In this document: piece by piece, positions 47,961 to 58,334 of the stretch
Layout of the letters: every line of letters starts with the position of its first letter
How positions within the stretch are numbered: position 1 is the stretch's first letter
Source of the DNA: Epiperipatus broadwayi
Taxonomy: Eukaryota > Onychophora > Udeonychophora > Euonychophora > Peripatidae
Direction of reading: 5' to 3'
NCBI GenBank assembly: GCA_028023455.1
Contig: JAQFVV010000063.1
Location: 4,207,081 to 4,271,080, forward strand
Length of the DNA: 64,000 nt
The notes under the pieces: generated by a model
The model's database searches: none
The model's input: the letters and a program-made list of their open reading frames with translations, nothing else
Told to the model about the DNA's origin: nothing
Position numbers and translations under genes: made by a program

Positions 47961-49499
47961 TATGGCACATGGGAAAAAATAATCAATATTTTGGCTTTAA
48001 TGATAATTTATTGCTTTAAAGAATAATTATATAGTGACATGAAATTTTTTGTGGATGTTGCTCATAAGCAAATATTATCTGTGTAAAATATAGTTAGGAT
48101 TTTTTTTTTAAGAACGGCTAGAAAACTCTGATATATTTACGTCATTACAAGTAATTCATCACAAAAAAGAAATTATTTTAGAAATAGGAAAATATTTTTT
48201 TAACCTTTTTTTTAGAACAATTAAATATAATTTGTGCCTGTTGTATAAACCCTCAAATGGTCTATGTATTGAAATCCATCCACATTTGCTTCATAGATTG
48301 TGAAAATTTGAATTCTTCTAAATATTGATTTATTCAATTGAACAGATAATTTACTTATTCTCAGTTGAAATATTAAAGTTTTTTTTTATATAGATACAGC
48401 TATATCATTTATGTAACATGAAATATGTAGTTTTGTCAATGGAATTTTTTGAATATTATATAAGCTTTAGATATCACTCATACTATTCATTTAAATTCTT
48501 ACTGAACAAAGATATTCTGTTTTGGGAATTAAAATTTTAATATTGGACGATTTAGAAAATGATTTTAAATTCCATTTTATTATGGATTAGAAATTTTTCA
48601 TTAAAATTTTTGAAATTTTAACAGAATGTGTGTTTGTTTTTTGTTTTGTTTTTTTTTTGTAATTTTTCATCTTTGATAGTTTCACAATTTCAGTGTTGAA
48701 TGTTTTCTCACATTTAACAAATAATGGTATTTTCGGATGAAGCAGTAAATCCAAAAACTAAATATTCTTACTAATATTTATTGATACTTTTTCTTTTGGG
48801 AGGGAGAGGTGATATAATTATAATGTCTATTAAAAAATAATGTAATTAAAAATGGTTAAGAAAAAAATCATGTTTGGAAAATGGATAATGTGTATCTCCA
48901 TTACATATTATCACTTATATACATAAATATATAGTCATTGCTAGATTTATACTAAAATAAATTTCATTAAAAAAGAAGTTTTGGAGCCGATTCAAGTGAA
49001 CAAATTAAATATTGTATTTTACATTATAATGTAGTGTAATTAACTAACTGCGACATGCACAATTAGAGCTGCATTTATCAAACGTGACATAGAATGAATT
49101 AAAGCTTACCTTCACCTCACTAAGAAATCAAACAGATGTTAAACAGTATTTCACAAGATTAATGTTATCTATCGTTTTTATTGTTCTGAATTACATGAAA
49201 TTAAATTAAATAAATCAAGTATCTGACTTGTCTATCAATCCCTAATATTCTGTAGATCTTATCTAAATATTCATAGATCTTTCTGGAATTTCAAGTCTAA
49301 ATCCATATATTTTTAAAACTTTTGTCACATTAATAGTCTTAAATTTTGCTATTTATTTTTTTAAATTATTATCATGACCTTTCACAAAATTTAATTATTA
49401 TTACTATAAATTTAAATTACAGCATTTCACTGTTGTTTTGGGAGCATTGTCTTAGTCTTATTCACTAAAAATATTATCATATCCATTTTATCAGTATTT
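47961..49499. other. AT-rich non-coding stretch
   Basis: No gene is supported. Confidence 0.5.
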
Positions 49500-50450
49500 G
49501 TGTTTTGAATAAAAATTTTATGTACACATTTGTACTTATATTAAAAAGCGAGTTTGTATATCCTTCATATAATGTACTTGTAAATCTGCTATCCTTAGTA
49601 ATTTCGAGAAAGATTCCAACAATTTATCACCAATAAAATCAACAGAATTATTTTCATCTCTTTCTATTATTTATTTATCCAATTGAATGCAAATGTAATA
49701 TTTTGACCTAAATAGTAGTACTCTTTTAATATTTTATATGTATGACCCTAAGAATTAATATATTACATTTTTTAACCATGAAAATCTTCATTTTATTATA
49801 TATATTAAGTAATTTGATATTCCAGATTTGCCACACATTTCTCTAAAGCTTGATATTAATCCTGAATGGTTGTCTTGAAAAAATATCTCAGACCAATCTC
49901 CTTCATTATATTTATATTTCAAATAACAAATCTTTGCTCATCGGGTGAATTAGAGATTTCAAACATCTAAATATTTACACTGGAATTTTGTCAGAATTTT
50001 GTGTTTATAAATGTTAATTAGGACTCATTCGATTTTGAAGCTGTATTTTTTGTTATTATTTGCATTTATTATACAAGTACAATATTCCATCATACTTTGA
50101 ATAATTTATATCCTCAGTATGGATAGTATAGGATATATTTGTTCTTAATTGACTAGTAGTCTTGATACATATTTATAACCATCATATCTTCTAATTTGTT
50201 ATACAATCCTCTGAAATGTGTTATAAATTCTGAGATATTCTCTTATGAAAAATGTTTTGGATCAGTCTTTCACTATACTTGAATTTCACATAACTAACAC
50301 TCATTTGAATGTATAATCTAGCATTAGAGATGGATATTGCATGTCTAATTGGTTCTGGATATTTATCATATTCTTCAGTCAATTGATTACAAGTACATTT
50401 CTTATACTATTGTATATCTTATCCATTTGTTAATATGAAATATAAATTAT
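49500..50450 (-). pseudogene. Protein-like repeated remnants, family not recognised
   Basis: On the minus strand, discontinuous frames give segments that resemble each other: YNEGDWSEIFFQDNHSGLIS (near 49900) and VKDWSKTFFIREY followed by TFQRIV (near 50250). Less clearly, NSVDFIGDKLLESFSKLL lies near 49620. Stops and frame changes separate them. The similarity suggests two or three diverged copies of one coding unit, now broken. I do not recognise the domain, and chance is a real alternative in such AT-rich DNA. Confidence 0.2.
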
Positions 50451-50552
50451 CTTCACCTAGTATAATAAAATTAGAAGCATGTGAGGTGTTGGAAAGAGAA
50501 GCTATAATAATTATTCTTATAAGTCTACACAAAAGTTAATAACGGCTAAGCG

Positions 50553-50580
50553 CTTTTGAGGTGTGTTGCCTCATATTCAT
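50553..50580 (-). other. Hammerhead-like hairpin downstream of Penelope-like ORF
   Basis: The minus strand has GAGG, a loop and CCTC forming a clean 4-bp stem, preceded by an ATGA block and followed by AAAAG where a hammerhead has GAAAC. It lies ~50 bases beyond the element's stop codon. Hammerhead motifs are known in Penelope-like elements; this copy would be mutated at core positions. Confidence 0.3.
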
Positions 50581-50630
50581 AGCCATAGTGATAAATGGTG
50601 CAGAATAGAAAGTAAGTGATGATATGCAAA

Positions 50631-51912
50631 TTATTTACGTAGCCCAGCATTTAGAAATATCGAAGCATGTGTTGCGCTGTTGATGGAATTGTTATTACTA
50701 GTAATAAAGTATGCCTCTTTAATTTTTTGTTTGCTGTCATTTTTCTCTATGCATACTATTCTAGGGTTGAATGGTTCAAATATGTGACCAGATTTCTTGG
50801 AGTGTTCTAGATATATTGAAGAATTGTCATTATTTTTCTGTGCTCTTTTATAAGAGTATTTATGTTGAATGGTTCTATTGATAATATTGGCATTAGTCTC
50901 ACCATAGTAAATGGCTTGGCACCTGGGTTGAGGGCATGAGGTACTATAAAACAACATGAGGGGTTTGAATAGGGTCAATTTTGTCTTTTGAATTGTTAAT
51001 GAGATGATTAGTGCAAGGGGGTGTAATAAAGCTGATTTGAAATTTGTTAGATAATGATTGAAGTAGTTGGTTAGAGATTTTAGAGATGTGAGGGAGGGTA
51101 ATATATGGAAAGTTGAGGTCTCTACTATTGTTTGTAATTCTTTTGTAAAAATGTTTAATTTTGTTAATGATGGTTTTGTATTTAAAGCCTGCTTTTAATA
51201 AATCCTTAGTGCATATTTCTGTATACGAATGCATTTAAGCCTGCAAATGTATGTGAGTTCAGAAAATTGGAATTATGATGAATAAAACCTCTTACTTCGA
51301 GCGGCTTTATGATCATCAAATAATTTGTGTTTCTTTCTGTTTGAAGTTGCCATAAGTCCAGATATGTCAATCTATTGAAGTCATCTTCCCATATTGAGTT
51401 GATGATTAGGTTAGAATGTTGTTGGATTTCTTGCAGGATGCACAAGGTGGTGTGTTTAGTGGCTGTAATGAATATCAGGAAAGTCAGCTTCATATTTTGG
51501 TATAATTTGCATCTCAAGTTCAGAAAGATGCTGGTAATTGTTCCACTCAGAGGCAAACCCATCGGCCAACCATTATTCATGGTAAATCATTTGTCTTCAA
51601 ACATAGTGTATATGTGGTTGTCCATCCAAGATAAAATGACATAACAAAGCTAATGCAGTTGGTTTGGAAATGGATGTTTGTGAGTTCGTGATGGATAATC
51701 TGACTAGATCATTTTCTATCAACAGATCCATATAGCTCTTTAACATCAAGAGCAGCCATGTGGAAATTATCATTGATGATAGCATCCTTAATCTTATTAA
51801 CAAATTGGAATGAAGAATTTATGGAATAAGTTCCAAAGCCTATGGAATAAATATTAAAGCATTGATGAGACACATGCTCATATATGTGTGATGATGCTAA
51901 AAAAAAATTCAA
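50631..51912 (-). pseudogene. Penelope-like retroelement (RT plus GIY-YIG), broken
   Basis: Reading right to left: RT palm motif A (LDVKELYGSV, near 51720); an intervening segment with a frame change and stop (51597-51803); motif B (NGWPMGLPLSGT, from 51580); a region equivalent to that after motif C (RLTYLDL, GFIHHNSNFLNSH); a thumb-like segment (50944-51234); and a C-terminal GIY-YIG endonuclease half (CQAIYYGETNANIINRTIQH, then SGHIF and a catalytic-type KEAYFI). RT plus C-terminal GIY-YIG defines EN-containing Penelope-like elements. The YxDD catalytic motif is not visible and at least four frame shifts or stops occur. The N-terminus is missing, so it is a dead 5'-truncated copy. Confidence 0.85.
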
Positions 51913-53547
51913 GCTTCAAAATCATACTATCTTAATTAGATATATTGTGTAGATGTTCAGGTGTTCCAAATCTCCAGATAATTTGATACATGAATTATAT
52001 GATAATGAGAGATTGATCTGGGATACTTTTTGGAAAACAACAGCTCAGAATTTGTAATAAACTTTAGAGGAATGAGTGATAAATCTAAAAGATATGATTA
52101 GTTAAAGATATTTACACCCAGTCACAGATTTGTGTAATAAAATAACATGAATTACAAATGTACACTTTGCATTTAACAGATAGTACCATCTGTGGATGGT
52201 AGAAATTATTTAACAGAATATTAAGATCAGTTTTATATTTCTCTGGGATGATATATGAAAAATATCTGATTAATTGAATGATTGATGTATAAAATGGATA
52301 AAATGTTTTAAGATTGTTAGACTCTAGTTAATGGCAGCATTTATTAAGGATAGAAAAAAGAAGTCTACAATTATTTATGGATAGAAAGCATTGCTTACTC
52401 AAAGGAACTGATAAAAGCATATTGAAAAAATCTGCAGCCAGAAGTTATAAAGTCAAAGTGGACTCATAGACAGCACATATATAAACATTCATTTGTTTGT
52501 CAAAACAATTTATGAGCTTCAAGAAACATTATATAGGCAAGCAATCATCTTAGAATTATTATTTTTTTATCTTAATGCTTCTATATGAAACAATAATGTC
52601 ATAAGCATAAGAAGTCAATAGAAATTAACTGAAACTACATCATGTAGATAAATATGTCATATTTTCTCAACTAATTAAAATGTTCATACCTAGTGATTGC
52701 CTCAATAGTCATATCAGCCAGACTGTTGTCCAAAAATGATTATGAAACTAACAAAAAAAAAGGATAGCTATATCATTATATTTTTCTTTGATCTAATTGT
52801 TATAGTGCACAGTTGCAACATTTTGGAAGACACTGTCTTCTCATATTTTTTTTTCTTCAATACATGTAATCAGTCTGTCTGTCAGATATTTAATTAAAAA
52901 AAGGAAAACCTGCAGATTCTTTAACCTTTTTTTACCAATTTAAAAGTTATTTAATTTCTATGGATTATTCATTAACAGTGGATGAAAGATCCACGATTTC
53001 TATCTATATCTCTTAGAGAATTTTGATTCTTTTCTAATGGTTTGATATTTTTCTAATAATTGTTCACAAAATATAGAATAACAACACATCACTAACTCTC
53101 AAAGCGTATATTAATAAAATATTTTTTTTCTACTCTGGATATCATCTGTTGTAAGTTTGAATAATCAAAAGTAATACAATTTAAACTGATCTGGAATTTG
53201 TGATTAAAGCATATTATCATCTGATAACCACTGATTAGTCAAGATTACAATAGATGGTTTTAGAATAAAAAGAGAATAAATGCTCATTATATAATAACTA
53301 TTCTGCATAGAATACAAACAGTTGTTGATGCAAGTTATGATTATAAATCATATCTTAACTAATGTTTATAATTTTATAAAAATTATAATTCAAATAAATA
53401 TTTTAACTAATAGAAACATTATATAAGCAATATTTAGTTTTCAATAGCTTTTATCTTATTTATAGTTGTGTTATATTTTAGAGATCATAAAGATATTTTT
53501 GCATTTGTGCCAGTTGAATATGTATGTGTTTTATTTATTTTTTATAG
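51913..53547. other. AT-rich non-coding stretch, possibly intronic
   Basis: No gene is supported. It ends in a pyrimidine-rich run that serves the candidate exon at 53548 as a 3' splice site. Confidence 0.5.
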
Positions 53548-53605
53548 GAGCCAAAACCTCGTTTCCTACAAAGCAAAAATTTAACATGTATAGCACTCTG
53601 TGAAG
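53548..53605 (+). CDS. Candidate 58-nt internal coding exon
   Basis: The segment is preceded by TTTTATTTATTTTTTATAG, a T-rich tract ending in AG, and followed by GTACGTAATT, a good 5' splice site. In one frame it is open throughout and encodes EPKPRFLQSKNLTCIALCE plus one extra base (phase 1 exit); the other two frames contain stops. Codon content is less AT-biased than the surroundings. No protein family is recognised from so short a peptide. If real, it belongs to a plus-strand gene whose other exons lie outside the window, with 21300-21496 a possible upstream non-coding exon. Chance splice signals around a short open stretch remain possible. Confidence 0.4.
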
Positions 53606-53886
53606 GTACGTAATTATGTGTATGTGTGTGTGGATATCAGATATAAAATTATATTTAACTTTGTATAACAATAAAAATAAACTTCATTTATTATTTATTT
53701 TGATTAAGTATTAGGCCACAGCAACTTACGATTTCCTTTATTATAACTACAATTTTATCTTTTACTATGTATACGTACGCGGGTATGTGTGACTTTTGTC
53801 TATTTAGTTTTCTAAATATTTTTAATTGTTATTTCAATTTCACAGTTATCACTTTCTGCTCATTAATAAATAGATATTTGTCAAAT

Positions 53887-53953
53887 GTTGGTGGCTAGTG
53901 TTTAGCATAGCTGCCTTCCAAGCAGATGGCCCGAGTTCGCTTCCCAGTCAACC
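53887..53953 (+). repeat. tRNA-Gly(TCC)-like SINE head
   Basis: The segment contains AGCATAGCTGCCTTCCAAGC, the D-arm end and anticodon arm of animal tRNA-Gly with anticodon TCC in the loop CTTCCAA. Box B is GAGTTCGCTTCC. The acceptor halves GTTGG and CAAC pair only partly and the D loop is altered (TAGTGTTTAGC). It is followed by CATATGGAAAGAAAAAAATA, similar to the tail after the 47881 copy. A decayed tRNA-derived SINE head is the best reading; a plain tRNA pseudogene is the alternative. Confidence 0.65.
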
Positions 53954-54170
53954 CAGTTGACATATGGAAAGAAAAAAATATTTGCCTAAAGTTTTTTTTT
54001 AATTTCAGATCATTTTTTATAGTCATAGTAAATTCACTATTAAATTTTGACTTAAGTATTTTAATTAATAAAAAAAAAAAACCGCCTGGTAGAAACGTTC
54101 TGAGGGAATTCGTTTTATTACTCAACGTCTTAATGTTTATATATTATATTTATCTGTATATAATAATAAA

Positions 54171-54873
54171 ACGTAATCAATGTGCGTTTAATAAATTTAT
54201 AATTACAACTTTAAATTACTGTAATAAATTTCAAAATATAAAATCTTTCCATTGACTCGTTGTAAATCGAAAGATTTCGCGAGTATTAATGTGTAATAAG
54301 AAATGTGGACTTAATCAGTGAAGTATTGAATAGCTTCACGCTCGTAGATCTAACCGCTTCAGCTTCACCTATTTAAATAGAAAGTAGGTTGAAGTAAAGA
54401 AGGGTTCCCCTCTTTTCTTCCATAGCGTAAGCTTGTAGTTAAAACACCTGTAGAGGTCCCTACTATCGCATTTTATACGCATATTATCGAGGTTATAGCC
54501 TCAGTAAATATTACTTACGTAATCAATGTGCGTTTAATAAATTTATAATTACAACTTTAAATTACTGTAATAGATTTCTAAATATAAAATCTTTCCATTG
54601 ACTCGTTCTAAATCGAAAGATTTCGCAATGTGGACTTAATCAGTGAAGTATTGAATAGCTTCACGCTTGCAGCTTCAGCTTCACCTATTTAAATAGAAAG
54701 TAGGTTGAAGTAAAGAAGGGCTCCCCTCTTTTCTTCCATAGTGTAAGCTTGTGATTAAAACACCTGTAGAGGTCCCTACTATCGCATTTTATATGCATAT
54801 TATCGAGATTATAGCCTCAGTAAATATTACTTACGTAATCAATGTGCGTTTAATAAATTTATAATTACAACCC
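54171..54873 (+). repeat. Terminally redundant tandem repeat, 2.1 units of ~346 bp
   Basis: The word ACGTAATCAATGTGCGTTTA starts units at 54171, 54517 and 54833. The first full unit is 346 bp and the second is 316 bp, because it lacks two short internal blocks. The third is only the first ~40 bp, after which the sequence becomes unrelated. Units contain AGTAGGTTGAAGTAAAGAAG, CTCTTTTCTTCC and CTGTAGAGGTCCCTAC. Ending with a partial copy of its own start is as expected for tandem arrays or for insertion of a circular or multimeric RNA. Related copies lie at 57777-58329. Confidence 0.85.
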
Positions 54874-57776
54874 TAATTACTAGTAGAAATTGCATATATC
54901 TCACTTTGGAAGTTAAATCTTGGACATGAATTCACATTAATGTACTTTTAAAAGTTGCATATTTATGTATATATTTTATTTTCATAATGTTTCAGCAACA
55001 TTAAACATGCAATTTAAAATATGAATTCTAGGCTTATGCACTTTCAAAATAAATATAAAAATGTTTAAAACTGAAGACATTTAAGAAGTAGCACCTTTTT
55101 TTCTTTTACGAATGTTTATTATTTTCTATTTTACAAGATAGAGTCCAAAAACATAATTTGAAATTGACTGTATCTCTTACTAATTCAAAATTGTAATTTA
55201 AAAACTGGGAATGTAGATGTTAACATTATTTAACTATTATAGATGCCAGTAAATGAATATTCAATTTACTTTTATATTAATATGGTCCAAAAATCACACA
55301 CAGCATAGTACTATTTTTTCATGTAAAATAAAAGAAACTGCCTATTTGTAAACCTACAATAATTCAAACTGCTGCACAGAACTTCTAGAAAATAAGAATA
55401 CTGAAGAAGAAAAAATAATAAAGGGGTTTGTCAGGTTGATGATATCATTTATCTTTTTTTTTTTCTTATCAGTTCCACTTGGGTAAATTTTTATAATTTT
55501 AAATTAAATTTCAAACATTTTCCCCCTCTTTTAAATAATTATTTTATTTAAAAGCTTAGCTATTTGTAAGGCTACAACAAAATTTTCAACAGCATTTTCC
55601 TCTTATTTATGTATTTGATATTTATATAAATAAATACGTAACTCCATTAAAACATTACAATAACATCAACTATATGAGTCTTATACACTAACTTTAATAT
55701 TCATTTAAAAAGTTGCACATTTATGTATTGTAACATTTTTCACGTTTTGCTAGATTCTTGTAGGCCTTCTTTTTTCACACTATAAAGTGAAAATTAATCA
55801 AACTATGGATAAGAAAATATCTTGCTTGTATTTTTAAAACATAGCTATATTTCCTGATTAACTGGTCTACCGATTATTTCGACTTATGCTAATGGTGGAA
55901 TCAGCTTTTTATTTATTTTTATAAGGGTGCCAGGACTTGGTGTCATATTACTTTACAGTAACTAAGGTTATTTTCTAGATATTATTATTCCTGGAGCTTA
56001 GTCAACAAATATTGGCAAAGGTAAATTATACTTTCAAGTCTTAATAAACTAATATTAATAAATTTAATAATAATCATCAGTAATGTACAATGAAAGGTTG
56101 CTATTAGAAATAAATTTTTATTCTAACAAATTAAAATGTTTGAAGATAAATTACTAATTAATTGGAAAGTATGCATACTAATTCAGACATGATTCAATTA
56201 ATTAAAACGGTTTCTATTACACTTAGATTTCTTAGTTAAACAACAGTCTCTTGAATAATAAAATTTTAATGTCTATCCAGATTATATTATAAGCTTATTG
56301 GAGAATGGTTTTAAAATGCTTCATTTAGTCCAATTGGGAATAGTTAATCTTAACTTACTGGTAAGTTTAGCAAGTTCGTGAAGATTGTAGATTACTATGC
56401 ATAGTGTTTTCTGTGGGAGAATGAACTCGGCCATTGGTTATAAGTTGATCTTGGTCTATCCTAACGGTTAGTCATGAAAGCTTTTCTGGTGTCCATCTTC
56501 AGGAATGATGTCAGCAGAAACCTTGGTCCACTTCAACATGCAGAATTATTTCAGTGTAGAGTGGTCCTGGATATATTTTTGTTATCCATGACCACCCAAA
56601 GGAAAAACAGACAAGATGCTGGTCAAACTGGTCTCCCCCTTTTTATACTCGAGGTCCAGTTTTCAGACTTCTGCGTATGTTATTATTATCATGGCGCTTA
56701 GGTTTATAATCTTGTACATTCTTTATCAAATTTACGTTACAAAGTCTTTATTTTTTTAGCATAATTCTGCCATCTTTAATTACCTAAAAAGATTTTTCTA
56801 ATTGTAATCTTTTTACTTTTGGAATTCTTTTAATTTTCTAATAATAATCTTTTTACTTTTGGAATTCTTTTAATATATCTGGATTAGTAATCTGCATGTC
56901 TTTTATTCTTTCCAATTTTAACCTTTATTTTTAATCACATAAAAAAAAAAAAAATGAAAAATGTAACTTTCATTGTACATTTAAAAAAAAAAATTATACA
57001 AACTAAAAAAAAAAAATTTAACTGCATATTTTAATAATATTGCTAAATTTACTTTTTCCTTTAGCTTTTACCCAAATGTCAATATTAGTTGTATCGTATA
57101 TAAATAAACGGTACAGTATGTATTATTTATATTTCATTGAACAATCACACTGAAATACATTACATATTTGATCAGCAGTAAAAATAATTCATGTGCTATT
57201 AAAATTATTGTTATTTAATTCTAAAGCAGTATGATGAGTGCTGGTTCTGTGCAAAATATGTATATTGGGGATTATGTATGATTATTTACATAATTAGATA
57301 CCAACCAGTAACCACCTAAACATTCACAGTAAATAATAGTATTCAATATTTCTCACTGCTGTCAAGCAATTTAATACAACAACAAAATAAACTTCTGATA
57401 TCTTAATTCTCTCTTTAGTATAACATATATAATATTATGAAAGTTTATAAAGCATTATAAATATATATATATCGATTTTATTTTATTATATTAAGTTATT
57501 CAATTTAAGCAGTAATTGTATTTAATAAAGTTTTGCATTTTTTTTTATTCTTTTAATGAAATATCTTGTATATTCATTAATATCATTATATACACATAGT
57601 TTTTACACAGACATATGCGATTTAAGAAAAATGAATAAATTATTTTTGTTACATATTTAAACTATACAAAAGACTATTATTTTCAACTATGATGAAAGTC
57701 TTTTTTACTTTAACCAGTTTCACTTATTGATAGATTTTCTTATCTATATCACTTGATCAAAACTTTTTTATTTTAT
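54874..57776. other. AT-rich non-coding stretch
   Basis: No gene is supported. The segment at 56340-56700 is less AT-rich and contains a plus-strand frame of 75 codons without motifs. On the minus strand it contains a strong TATA-like box (56632-56650), so it could be a solo LTR or other promoter-bearing relic. A doubled CTTTTTACTTTTGGAATTC word lies near 56807 and 56848. Confidence 0.5.
56632..56650 (-). promoter_or_regulatory. TATA-box-like element, minus strand
   Basis: The minus strand reads CGAGTATAAAAAGGGGGAG, a textbook TATA box followed by a G-rich spacer. No LTR ends with matching TG...CA and target duplication could be found around it, and no minus-strand ORF follows. Confidence 0.3.
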
Positions 57777-58329
57777 TCAACCATTTTATAATTATAACTT
57801 TTATTAAACACACATTATTATATTAAGTAATATTTACTAAGGTTGTAACCTTAGGAATAAGCATCTGAAAAATTCGAAGGTAGGGACCTCTACAGGTCTT
57901 AGCCACAAGTTTACACTCGGAAGAAAAGAGGGAAACCTTCTTTACTTCAACCTACTTTTATATCTGAATAGGTGAAGCTGAAATGGTTAGATCTAAGAGT
58001 GTGAAGCTATTCAATACTTCACTAATTAAGTCCACAATTCTTATTATACATTAATACTCGCAAAATCTTATGATTTACAATGAGTCAATGGAAAGATCTT
58101 ATAGTAAGAAATCTATTGCAATAATTTAAAGTTGTAATTATAAATTACTCTTAGATTTAACCACTTCAGCTTCACCTATTCATATATAAAAGTAGGTTGA
58201 AGTAAAGAAGGTTTCCCTCTTTTCTTCCGAGTGTAAACTTGTGGCTAAGACCTGTAGAGGTCCCTACCTTCAAATTTTTCAGACGCTTATTTCTAAGATT
58301 ACAGCCTTAGTAAATATCAACCATTTTAT
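57777..58329. repeat. Second locus of the ~346-bp repeat, inverted pair
   Basis: Reading on the minus strand from 58141 to 57830 there is one full unit, continuing into the first ~40 bp of the next unit (57790-57829). From 58142 to 58317 the second half of a unit stands on the plus strand. The two halves form a palindrome of ~170-bp arms ending TTACTAAGG and CCTTAGTAA. The 13-bp word TCAACCATTTTAT flanks the locus at 57777-57789 and 58317-58329, consistent with a target-site duplication. No ORF is present. Confidence 0.75.
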
Positions 58330-58334
58330 GTGAG

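Noticed and set aside
54171-54516. Hammerhead ribozyme in the 346-bp unit
   Set aside because: A CGAAAG block and, on the other strand, CTGATTA occur, but no CTGANGA/GAAA pair with a plausible stem II is found on either strand.
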